A DNA stretch of 64,000 nucleotides from Streptomyces graminofaciens (GTDB taxonomy: Bacteria; Actinomycetota; Actinomycetes; Streptomycetales; Streptomycetaceae). The notes under the pieces were generated by a model. That model had not been told where the DNA came from. It ran no database searches and was given only the letters and a program-made list of their open reading frames with translations. The DNA lies in the NCBI RefSeq assembly GCF_030294945.1, contig NZ_AP018448.1, positions 8,714,501 to 8,778,500 of the forward strand. Direction: 5' to 3'. Shown piece after piece: positions 52,713 to 60,253 of the stretch (positions are counted from its first letter, which is position 1; each line of letters starts with the position of its first letter). Both the position numbers and the translations under genes were made by a program.

Positions 52713-53621
52713 GTGCTCGACGTCCGGCGCATCCTGCTCTTCACCGAGGTCGCCCGCCGGGGCTCGGTCACCGCTACCGCACGGGCCCTCAACTACACGC
52801 CGTCAGCGGTGTCCCAGCAGGTCAGTCGCCTGGAAGTAGAAGCAGGGCAGCCCCTTCTGGAGCGCCATGCGCGGGGCGTCACACTCACCGACGCGGGACG
52901 CGCGCTGGCCGAGCGAGGGGAGCGGATCGAACGCGAACTGACGGCCGCGGAGAACGAGCTGGCCGACTTCGCGGGACTGCGCGCGGGCACCCTCCGGGTC
53001 GGAACCTTCCCCACCGTCGGCGCCTCCCTCCTCCCGCGGGCCGTGATCGCCTTCCGGGAAGCGCATCCGGACGTACGGCTGACGGTGCGCAGCGCCCGCA
53101 TCGCGGGCCTGTGGGCGATGCTGGAGAACCGGGAGATCGAGATGTCCCTGATGTGGGACTACGACTGGAACCGCATCGACCGCGAGGACATTGCCGTCAC
53201 CGCACTGGTCGACGACCCCCCGGCCCTCCTCGTCGGCCAGGGCCACCCCCTGGCCGACCGCCCTTCGGCCGCCCTCGCGGACTTCGCGAACGATCCCTGG
53301 ATCACCCGCGCCGACCACCACCCGGTGGCCGAGGCCCTCGCCCGCAGCTGCCACGCAGCCGGCTTCGAGCCGCAGATCGCCTACGAGGCCCACGACTACC
53401 AGGAGGCCCAGGCCATGGTCGCCGCCGGCATCGGCGTCGCCCTCGCCCCCACCCTTGCCCTGGAAGGCGTCCGAGCCGGTGTCAGCATCCTGCCGCTGCA
53501 ACCCGCCGGCCCGGTGCGCCGCATCCTCCTCGTCCGCATGAGCGACCACGCCCTCACCCCCGCCGCCCAGGCCTTCGCGGCCTTTCTCCGCAACAGCGCC
53601 GCCGCCGCTACGGCGTCATGA
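52713..53621 (+). CDS. LysR-family transcriptional regulator
   Basis: The 302-aa protein has an N-terminal winged helix-turn-helix (Gly-Ser-Val-Thr-Ala-Thr-Ala-Arg-Ala-Leu-Asn-Tyr-Thr-Pro-Ser-Ala-Val-Ser-Gln-Gln) and a C-terminal substrate-binding domain. GTG 52713 is preceded by GGAGG 7 nt upstream. It is divergent from prpF-like-dctA and by the usual LysR logic controls that operon. Confidence 0.88.
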   Translation: MLDVRRILLFTEVARRGSVTATARALNYTPSAVSQQVSRLEVEAGQPLLERHARGVTLTDAGRALAERGERIERELTAAENELADFAGLRAGTLRVGTFPTVGASLLPRAVIAFREAHPDVRLTVRSARIAGLWAMLENREIEMSLMWDYDWNRIDREDIAVTALVDDPPALLVGQGHPLADRPSAALADFANDPWITRADHHPVAEALARSCHAAGFEPQIAYEAHDYQEAQAMVAAGIGVALAPTLALEGVRAGVSILPLQPAGPVRRILLVRMSDHALTPAAQAFAAFLRNSAAAATAS

Positions 53622-53817
53622 CATGCCGCGCCGATAGGTCCGCGGTGACTTCGGCGCCGGTTGGTGGCGGCCGGACCGGCCCCGTCGAACATCCTCGGAC
53701 TGTTGGTGAAGAAGCCCCGCACGTTCTCGCCGACATAGGCCGGCGTCAGATCGCCGAAGCAGCGGGCCTGATCAGGGTCACGGTGCACCGCCGGTTAGCC
53801 AACTGGCAGGCGCTGCT

Positions 53818-54674
53818 TAAGACGTCGTCTCATTTGGAGTGCTGGGTAGTCTGCACGATGTGGTGATGGTCGAGCGCATGGTGCCGGACGAGTTGTGGGA
53901 ACTGTTCCAGTGGGTGGTCCCGCCTGCTCCATCGCGGCCGCAGGGCGGCGGTCGGCGGCGGTACGGGGATCGTGAGGTGCTGGCCGCGATCATCTTCGTG
54001 GCCACGACGGGTTGCACCTGGCGGCAGTTGCCGCCGGTCTTCGGCCCCTCGGGGCCGACCGCGCACCGGCGCTTCACCGAGTGGACCGCCGCCCGGGTCT
54101 GGGCGAAGCTGCACCGCGTCATCCTCGACGAACTGGGCTCGCGCGGAGAGTTGGACTGGTCACGTTGCGCGATCGACTCGGTGAACATGCGGGCCCTGAA
54201 AGGGGGGACCTGACAGGTCCGAATCCTGTAGACCGGGGCAAGAAGGGCTCGAAGGTCCACTTGATCACCGAGCGGACCGGTTTACCCCTCTCGGTCGGGA
54301 TCTCCGGCGCGAACCTGCATGACAGCCAGGCACTCGAGCCGCTGGTGCGCGGCATCCCGCCGATCCGCTCCCGCCGCGGCCCGCGCAGACGCCGGCCGGC
54401 CAAGCTGCACGCGGACAAAGGCTACGACTACGACCACCTGCGCCGATGGCTACGCAAGCGAGGTATCCGGCACCGCATCGCCCGCAAGGGCATCGAGTCC
54501 TCCACGCGACTCGGCCGACACCGTTGGACTATCGAGCGCACGATGTCATGGCTGGGCGGCTGCCGCCGTCTGCACCGCCGCTACGAACGCAAGGCCGAAC
54601 ACTTCCTGGCCTTCACCGCCATTGCCTGCAGCCTCATCTGCTACCGCAGACTCGCCAAATGAGACGACGTCTAA
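53818..54674 (+). mobile_element. IS5-group insertion sequence, complete
   Basis: The element spans 53821-54671 (851 bp), with terminal inverted repeats GACGTCGTCTCATTTGG and CCAAATGAGACGACGTC, perfect over 17 bp. A TAA target duplication flanks it (53818-53820 and 54672-54674), as expected for IS5/IS427 relatives. It sits inside the TetR gene. The perfect ends and target duplication suggest a recent insertion. Confidence 0.9.
53866..54662 (+). CDS. IS5-family transposase made by -1 frameshifting
   Basis: The first frame (from ATG 53866 to a stop at 54211-54213) encodes the helix-turn-helix and Ala-Ile-Asp-Ser-Val-Asn with the first catalytic Asp. The second frame, which is -1 relative to it, continues with Lys-Val-His-Leu-Ile-Thr, Ala-Asp-Lys-Gly-Tyr-Asp and Arg-Trp-Thr-Ile-Glu-Arg, giving the remaining DDE residues. 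A run of AAAGGGGGG at about 54198-54208 is the likely slip site. Joined, the product is about 265 aa, the usual length. Programmed frameshifting is common in this group, so it may be active. Confidence 0.85.
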
Positions 54675-55102
54675 GGCGCTCGCCTTGTCGGCGAAGCAGC
54701 AGTTCGTCGACGCGGTCGAGGAGGCGCGGCCCGATGCCGCTCCCGCGCTCGTCGCGCTGTACCGAGTGACGGCGAGGCCCACACGGAGGCCGCCGCCGAT
54801 TTCTGGGCGGAGATCGACACGCACACCGTCAGTCTCCTGACGCGGGCGCGGACCCTGGATTGGACGCGGCAGGTGTACTGCTCCCTCCTGAGTGAAGCCC
54901 TCGTTGGGCCGGGTGCCGACCAGGATCCAACCGCGCAGGACCCGGACGCGCTGGCCGCACTCGCCGTCGACACACTCCTGCTCGGCGCAGGGCCACGCGG
55001 CTGAGCGGCAACTGCTCGACGTGCGCCGGATCCACCGGCGCGCCGTGGGGGCGTCTCGGCCCCTGCTCCCCGCACCCGTGGAGTGGCGGTCGGAGTTTCC
55101 GT

Positions 55103-55334
55103 GCGCTGGAAGGGGAATCCGCTGCGTGCGAGTTTCGACAGCCTTTTCGAGCTGGCGGGATCGCCCTCGATGCCTTCGTTCTGGCCCCTTGGGGCCTCAT
55201 TGAGGCCGAGTTGAGGCCGCAAGGACAGGAACAGACTGACAAGGCTTTGGAAGCATCGGCAGAGGTTAACCCCTCTGGCCTGCAAAAACGTCTTGAACGA
55301 GCGTTGATCGGCAACAACCGCCAAGATCCTCAAA
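55103..55334 (+). repeat. Element right-end block (cassette C)
   Basis: Related to the blocks at 36834 and 49340. It shares AATCCGCTGCG, GGGCCTCATTGAGGCCGAG, GGAACAGACTGACAAGG, CTGGCCTGCAAAAACGT (55275) and GCCAAGATCCTCAA directly before the att repeat. It is non-coding. Confidence 0.7.
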
Positions 55335-55382
55335 GGACTCATAATCCGTCGGCCGTGGGTTCGAGTCCCACCCGCCCCACCA
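55335..55382 (+). repeat. Attachment-site repeat 3 (tRNA 3' half)
   Basis: An exact 48-bp copy of the tRNA 3' half (28477-28524). The sequence to its right does not resemble the element left-end blocks, so this is the right boundary of the cassette array. Confidence 0.9.
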
Positions 55383-55505
55383 CTCGCTACGCGAGGAGAA
55401 ACCTTCTGACCAGCAACTTTGTTGAGAGGGTGGTGCTTTGAGGGATCCTGGCGACCTTGGCACGACCATGGTTTCATGATCGTGAGGACAAATTGAGGAC
55501 GCAGG

Positions 55506-56280
55506 TCACGCGGCGGGGCGCAGTCCCTCATCCGGCCCTTCGTTCTCGGCCGCGGGCTCTGTCTCTGCGGCCTGGACCTGCTCCTTTTCCTTGCACCGCT
55601 TGTCCCGTCCTGAGCCTTTCTGCTCAGTCCGAGGGACGACCGCGATCGTGGACTCCGCCTCGGCCGTCAAGAGCTGCCGCAGGACGCTCGTGTACGTGTC
55701 CGAGGTGATCTGGCGCGAGCTGTGCCCCAGCCACTCCTGGACGACTTTGATGTCGGCCTTGCCCAGCAGTGCCAGCGTTGCCGGCAGGTGTCGCGTGTCG
55801 TGCAGCCGGGGGGGGCCCGACAGCCCCACGAGTCGGTTGAACCGACGACTGATCCGGTCGGGATGCAGGGGCTCACCGTTCTCGCGGGTCCAGACCCGGT
55901 TGCTTTCCACCCACGCCTCCTCGCCCGACCACTGCTCGTGCTCCCGGGCCTGGGTGGCCTGCCACTCCCGCCACAGCTCGCGGGTCTGAGAGTCGAGTGT
56001 GACGGTGCACACACTGTCCTGCTTCGGGGCTTCGTTGAACTGCCGGTAGGCGATCTCGACGATCTGTGCGGATATGCGGATATGCGGATATGCGGATATG
56101 CGGAACCATGAACCATCCAGGCTGACCTCCGGCCACGACAGTGCGCACATCTCGCCGCGGCGAGGACCGCGGAAGATGAACGCGTTCCATATGGTGCAGA
56201 GCCGGTCGTCGCTCACGGAGTCGAGGACCGCATGGACGCCGCCGTGCACGGACTGACCGAGCCGGCCGACCCCGACCAGC
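55506..56280 (-). pseudogene. Tyrosine integrase, truncated C-terminal part
   Basis: About 250 residues of the catalytic domain remain. They include the first Arg in Pro-Arg-Arg-Gly-Glu-Met, His-Asp-Thr-Arg-His, Leu-Gly-His-Ser-Ser and the Tyr nucleophile in Asp-Thr-Tyr-Thr-Ser-Val. The N-terminal core-binding and arm-binding domains are missing, replaced upstream by unrelated sequence and an ISAs1 remnant. An expanded ATATGCGG repeat interrupts the domain near 56070-56102. It lies 120 bp from att repeat 3, the usual place for the integrase of a tRNA-integrated element. Confidence 0.75.
56066..56103. repeat. ATATGCGG short tandem repeat
   Basis: The 8-bp unit ATATGCGG is repeated head to tail four to five times inside the integrase remnant, giving an Ile-Arg-Ile-Ser-Ala-Tyr-Pro-His pattern when translated. 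The period is not a multiple of three, so each slip changes the frame. Confidence 0.85.
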
Positions 56281-56429
56281 TCGACACCCTGTCCGCCGAC
56301 ACGGGTGACGACCGCTTCGACGGTCGCCGTTGAGCCCAGCCCAGCAGGAAACGGCCCCCAGAGGAAACCAGGGGCATTGCATGATCGAGTTCTGTCCGGG
56401 TTCGCCACGTGGGGCCGACGGCTCGTAGG

Positions 56430-56965
56430 GGCCGGTGCTAGTCGCGGCCGGTGTGTGACGGAGGACGGCGGCGATGTTGGTCTGGGCCGTCCTGGCGGAA
56501 GACGCGGATGTCGAGGTTGCGGCAAGGAAGCAGGAAGCCATGGCGCGGGGCAGGGCTCCGGTGCGGACCTAGGAGTCGTCCTCGCGGAACGTACGGTCAC
56601 ACGGACGTGGTGCAGGAGGTTTTCGATGCCCCAGTGGCCCCTGACCCAGGTGGAGAGCTCGGTACAGGGGGCATCGAAGACGACCAGGCTGGTGATCAGG
56701 TAGACGCGCTCGATGGTCAGCTTTCTGGTGCTCGGATCGCGGCGCCAGCGCATGACAGTTCTTCGACCTGCCAATCTTCGACCTGCCAATACAGGAGAGG
56801 ATCTCGTTGCTCATGGAGGCGGCCTGCCGTTGGGCCAGGACCACGCCGTGGTGGTCCATCGCGGCCGGCGGCCCGATTGCCGCGGCCGTCTTCGCACGCG
56901 AACCGCGTACCACCTTGCGGTCGATCCTCTCTGCTGTCCGGACACCCCTGGCACTACCGGGCATA
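56430..56965 (-). pseudogene. ISAs1-family transposase remnant
   Basis: Pieces of an ISAs1 transposase appear in different minus-strand frames: Lys-Val-Val-Arg-Gly-Ser-Arg-Ala-Lys-Thr with Ala-Met-Asp-His-His-Gly-Val-Val-Leu-Ala-Gln-Arg-Gln, then Arg-Val-Tyr-Leu-Ile-Thr-Ser-Leu with Trp-Val-Arg-Gly-His-Trp-Gly-Ile-Glu-Asn-Leu-Leu-His-His-Val, then Thr-Asn-Ile-Ala-Ala-Val-Leu-Arg-His. Several frameshifts and an internal duplication (CTTCGACCTGCCAAT, near 56760-56790) show it is dead. It abuts the truncated integrase. Confidence 0.75.
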
Positions 56966-57246
56966 ACGGTACGTCACTCGTCAGACCGGCGAACCGGGTG
57001 AAGCCTGTTCACGCGAGGCCCCTGACTTTTCAGCCGTCACCGCCGGCCGAGTTCTGGTGCTCACGGGCGGACGGCCCCTGAGGCTTCAGCCTTCGGTCCC
57101 GCCTGAAAGAGTGTGAACAGCACTAGCACTGCATGAGAAGGAAGCTGATACGGGCAGCCGGACGGATCGGCTTCATCAGCTCGGCAGGAAGGCACATGTC
57201 GGAGCCGTGCAGCAGGATACGCGTACGCGTGTGGGAGGGGATTGCT

Positions 57247-57846
57247 GTGGGAATCGGCTACAAGACGTCCTGGCTGGCCGTGCCCGGCGGCGACAGTGAG
57301 CAGGTCGCCGACGCGCTCGGGTTGCTCACGCGAGTGACAATGGACTGGGAGGCGGGGACACAAGCGGCGTACCGGCGAGGCGTCTTCGTAGCCTCTCCAG
57401 TGGACGGCTGGACGCTGGCTCACGGCCGGGTCCACCTCCCCGTCGGCGTTGAGGACAGCGGTCCGTCCCTCCTGTCCTGGCTTCGGTCACTCGGCCAGCG
57501 CCTGGGCGACTTTCAGTACTTCCGCACCGATCGCATCTGCGAGTACCACGCCTGGGCGAGAGTGGAAGCCGGCCAAGTCGTCCGGGCCTACTGCTATGAC
57601 GGTGACGTGCCCCTGCGACTCGGTGAGCCAACCGAGATCGAACGGCAACTGGGTGTCGGCATCAGGGGGGCGGAAGAGGGGAGGGCGTCCTGGAACGAAT
57701 CCGACTGGGACGACTGGTATGCCGCCATGCCATCCGAGAGGCACGTCATGGCCATCGCCAGGCACTGGGGAATCTGTCCTCTCGACATCCCGGAAGCGCC
57801 ACCGGCGGGCGACGGCATCTATGGCATTCCAGCCGGAGCCGAGTGA
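57247..57846 (+). CDS. Hypothetical cytosolic protein
   Basis: The 199-aa protein has no signal peptide or membrane span. It is Trp- and acid-rich with segments Gly-Asp-Phe-Gln-Tyr-Phe-Arg-Thr-Asp-Arg-Ile-Cys-Glu-Tyr-His-Ala-Trp-Ala and Tyr-Cys-Tyr-Asp-Gly-Asp. Its composition and position inside mobile debris resemble small immunity-like proteins, but I do not recognise the family and assign no function. GTG 57247 has GGGAGGGGA 7 nt upstream; an ATG at 57133 is in frame. Confidence 0.65.
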   Translation: MGIGYKTSWLAVPGGDSEQVADALGLLTRVTMDWEAGTQAAYRRGVFVASPVDGWTLAHGRVHLPVGVEDSGPSLLSWLRSLGQRLGDFQYFRTDRICEYHAWARVEAGQVVRAYCYDGDVPLRLGEPTEIERQLGVGIRGAEEGRASWNESDWDDWYAAMPSERHVMAIARHWGICPLDIPEAPPAGDGIYGIPAGAE

Positions 57847-57969
57847 CTTCAGTAGGCGCCGCGACAAGCGGCCCGTCGAGGATGAGCTGTGAGATTGGGA
57901 AGCTGCATCGCTCTACTGATCGTTTCGAACGGAATTCCAGTGTGCGGCTTGGCAGTTGGGTGTCGGATC

Positions 57970-58100
57970 GGCAGGATCTGAGACATCGACTTCCGGCAGG
58001 ACGGCCCAGACCAACATCGCCGCCGCCCTCCGTCACGCACCGGCCGTGACTAGCACCGGCCCCTACGAGCCCTCGGCCTCACGTGATGAACCCCTGACGG
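57970..58100 (+). pseudogene. Second ISAs1 transposase C-terminal fragment
   Basis: Plus-strand translation gives Thr-Asn-Ile-Ala-Ala-Ala-Leu-Arg-His-Ala-Pro and Thr-Ser-Thr-Gly-Pro-Tyr-Glu-Pro, the same C-terminal end as in the remnant near 56440 but in the opposite orientation. The two ISAs1 pieces thus flank the hypothetical gene as inverted fragments. Confidence 0.65.
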
Positions 58101-58146
58101 AACTCGATCAGTCAATTCCCCTGGTTGGTGTCCGGGGGCGGGTTGT

Positions 58147-58578
58147 TCACTCGTAGATGGCGGGCACATGGAGCCTGTCCCACGACCGCTGCCCGGGATT
58201 TCCGTCCGCGTCCGCGCCTGAGAAGCCGAGCTTGCGCTGCCACTTGGCGTAGGATTTCTGGTCCGCTTCGCTCCATTGGTAGTCGGGTCCGCCGGAGTAC
58301 GCCGAGCAGCCCTCCTCGATGAGGCGATAGCCCATGGCCTCGATGATCGGGCTACTCACGGACGGTTGAAAGAAGTCCTTTCCCGGGTAGGGCTCATACT
58401 CGCCGTCAGGCTCTTCGCCCGGTGGGGCCACGCGGACCCGCTGTCCTGGGTGTATGAGATTCGGATTGGTGATCTGCGGGTTCCACTCCCTGATCTGAGC
58501 CAGCGTCACGTGGAACCTGGCCGCGATTGCGGAGAGCGTATCGCCCTCCCTTACCACATAGAATTCGGTTGTCTTCAT
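58147..58578 (-). CDS. LysM and peptidoglycan-binding-like domain protein
   Basis: The 143-aa protein starts with one LysM domain (Tyr-Val-Val-Arg-Glu-Gly-Asp-Thr-Leu-Ser-Ala-Ile-Ala ... Ile-His-Pro-Gly-Gln, about residues 7-52). A second module follows with Gly-Tyr-Arg-Leu-Ile-Glu-Glu-Gly-Cys, Ala-Lys-Trp-Gln-Arg-Lys-Leu-Gly and Asp-Gly-Asn-Pro-Gly, the pattern of wall-binding domains in Streptomyces muralytic enzymes and phage lysins. There is no catalytic domain and no signal peptide. It may be a stand-alone binding module left by a larger enzyme. Start ATG 58578. Confidence 0.75.
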   Translation of the reverse strand: MKTTEFYVVREGDTLSAIAARFHVTLAQIREWNPQITNPNLIHPGQRVRVAPPGEEPDGEYEPYPGKDFFQPSVSSPIIEAMGYRLIEEGCSAYSGGPDYQWSEADQKSYAKWQRKLGFSGADADGNPGQRSWDRLHVPAIYE

Positions 58579-58801
58579 GCGGTCATTCTAGTGCGGAGTT
58601 AAGAACGGTGCGACAGGGGGAAATGGACGGAAGTGGCGACACGTCGCCAACGGTCTAACTCCGGCCGTATTTTACAATGGTGCGCGTCACGCGCAACTCG
58701 AATAGCAGCGAATGCGATCAGTTAAACATTCTTGAATTGAATTGCGAAACTATTCCACCGTGCAGGCGAGTTGGAAGCGTGCCGGGAACGGCATGAGGGC
58801 C
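58579..58801. other. AT-richer intergenic stretch
   Basis: No gene is seen. Positions about 58650-58760 are clearly lower in GC than the rest of the window and include runs such as TTAAACATTC and TTGAATTGAATTG, which suggests foreign origin or a promoter region for the LysM gene. Confidence 0.4.
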
Positions 58802-58941
58802 GCCTTCATGTTCTGCGCCACATCTCCGCCACGCTGTCACTGCTCGCGAAGAACGGCATCAAGGTGGTGCAGGGGCGGCTCGGGCAGAGCTCACGCCAGA
58901 TCACATCGGACACGTACACGAGCGTGCTGTCGCACTCATGA
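58802..58941 (+). pseudogene. Second tyrosine integrase C-terminal fragment
   Basis: Translation gives Leu-His-Val-Leu-Arg-His-Ile-Ser-Ala-Thr-Leu-Ser-Leu-Leu, Lys-Val-Val-Gln and Ser-Asp-Thr-Tyr-Thr-Ser-Val-Leu-Ser-His-Ser, then a stop. The His-x-x-Arg pair and the Tyr nucleophile are present, but the Leu-Gly-His motif reads Leu-Gly-Gln. Only about 45 residues remain, on the opposite strand to the fragment at 55506. From here to 59155 I see no gene. Confidence 0.75.
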
Positions 58942-59155
58942 CGGCCGAGGCGATATGTGTCCCACCGCCTGACCTGATTTCCCCCATTGGCCCCCGCGAT
59001 CGTGGAAGCGTGATCGAACAGGGCCGCCGCGATCCCTTAAGTCACCCGCCCCCAGCGAAGTTGCCGGCCAGATCGATTCTCCACAGGGCAATGATGGGTG
59101 CACTACGCAACCCGGGAGGCCACGGCCAGTCCCCGAATTACAGCGACGAAGAGGC

Positions 59156-59456
59156 CTACCAAGCCTTGGCCTTCCTCATTTTCCTGTTACGGCGGTTGGA
59201 CGTGGCTGAGCGCAAGATGAACGCAGCGCCGACTACCACTGATCCTCCGATGTCTGGCAGGGCGGACAGGACCAGGCCCGCCGTGGCCAGGAGTTCAAGG
59301 GCGCCGATGGCCTGGAGGGCGCCGGGGCTGAAGTCCTCGACCCATCGGGTGGCGGTGCCCATGCCGGCCGTCTTCTCCTTGGGCACGAACATCTTGGCGC
59401 TGCCGGCCAGTCAGACAGCGGCCAGCAGTGATCCACAGCGTGAGGTTCATCATCAG
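59156..59456 (-). pseudogene. DoxX-family membrane protein, broken
   Basis: The intact part (59156-59392) encodes Met-Phe-Val-Pro-Lys-Glu-Lys ... Gly-Ala-Leu-Gln-Ala-Ile-Gly-Ala-Leu-Glu-Leu-Leu-Ala-Thr-Ala-Gly-Leu, the central DoxX region. Upstream, the expected N-terminus (Met-Asn-Leu-Thr-Leu-Trp-Ile) can be read from 59456 but needs a frameshift and crosses an in-frame TGA (near 59418). The last membrane spans are also missing. DoxX genes are often neighbours of AhpD-like genes, as here. Confidence 0.65.
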
Positions 59457-59559
59457 CTCCTTCATCGAGGATTGCCCGCACCCCTGTGACGAGACAGCAA
59501 CCCCGCCTGTGCATCTCCGAACACCCCGGCAGCAGGCAGACGTGGGTCACACGCGTCCG

Positions 59560-59586
59560 TGTCACAGGGCGTCGGGCTACCTCGTC
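59560..59586 (+). promoter_or_regulatory. ECF41-type promoter of the AhpD-like gene
   Basis: TGTCACA (59560-59566) and CGTC (59583-59586) are separated by exactly 16 bp, the spacing and sequence described for ECF41 sigma factors. The box ends 40 bp upstream of the AhpD-like start. The ECF41-type sigma factor gene is the next gene downstream. Confidence 0.8.
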
Positions 59587-59626
59587 TCAGGGGGTGTAGC
59601 CACTGACGACCACGGAGGAGCACACG

Positions 59627-60100
59627 ATGGACGCGCGACTGAACTACTTCGCCAGCCCGAACCCCAGCAAGGCCCTCAAGTACTTCATGTCGGCGGGCAA
59701 GGCGCTCAAGGAATCCCCGCTGCCGGCCGCGACGCAGGAGTTGGTGGCGCTGCGCGTGAGCCAGATCAACGGCTGCGCCGTCTGCATCGACATGCACACA
59801 AAGGAGGCCGCCGCTGCCGGGGAGGCCCCGGTGCGGCTGAACCTGGTGGCGGCGTGGCGGGAGGCCACGGTCTTCACCGAGGCCGAACGCGTCGCGCTGG
59901 AGCTGGCGGAGCAGGGGACCCGGGTCGCGGACGCGGCCGGCGGGGTCAGCGACGAGGTCTGGGCGCGTGCCGCCGAGCACTACGACGAGGAGCAGCTCAC
60001 CGCCCTGGTGATCCTGGTGTCCTTCATGAACACGGCGAACCGGCTGAACATCATCACCCAGCAGCCGGCCGGCGACTACGAGGTCGGGCAGTTCCACTGA
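59627..60100 (+). CDS. AhpD-like carboxymuconolactone decarboxylase-family protein
   Basis: The 157-aa protein has the AhpD-type redox motif Cys-Ala-Val-Cys-Ile-Asp-Met-His at about residues 50-57 within the helical CMD fold. Such proteins act as alkylhydroperoxidase-type disulfide reductases. CMD proteins are among the usual partner genes of ECF41 sigma factors, and the promoter fits. ATG 59627 has GGAGGAG 8 nt upstream. Confidence 0.87.
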   Translation: MDARLNYFASPNPSKALKYFMSAGKALKESPLPAATQELVALRVSQINGCAVCIDMHTKEAAAAGEAPVRLNLVAAWREATVFTEAERVALELAEQGTRVADAAGGVSDEVWARAAEHYDEEQLTALVILVSFMNTANRLNIITQQPAGDYEVGQFH

Positions 60101-60253
60101 ACGGTCGTCGGCAACCGGCCCGGGCCCGGGCCCGGGCCGCGGGCTCCCGGCCCATGGGGCCTTGCTCTGCGCCACCGGTGGACCGGATGATCACCAGTAG
60201 ATGCCCGCGCCGACGAGTACGGCCGGGCGGGAGGACTGCAAGGGGGAGTCGGC

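Larger units (their letters stand above)
53690..55004 (+). pseudogene. TetR-family regulator interrupted by an insertion sequence
   Basis: The left part (to 53820) encodes Gln-Ile-Ala-Glu-Ala-Ala-Gly-Leu-Ile-Arg-Val-Thr-Val-His-Arg-Arg, a TetR helix-turn-helix. After removal of the IS and one target copy the frame continues directly at 54675 with Ala-Leu-Ala-Leu-Ser-Ala-Lys-Gln-Gln-Phe-Val. A frameshift near 54765 then moves the C-terminal ligand domain (Ala-Ala-Asp-Phe-Trp-Ala-Glu-Ile-Asp through Leu-Leu-Gly-Ala-Gly) into another frame, which ends at 55004. The first helix is also missing. It is therefore broken at least twice. Confidence 0.75.

Noticed and set aside
58147..58578. Prophage lysis gene
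   Set aside because: The LysM protein has wall-binding modules only, and no phage structural, holin or terminase genes are present.
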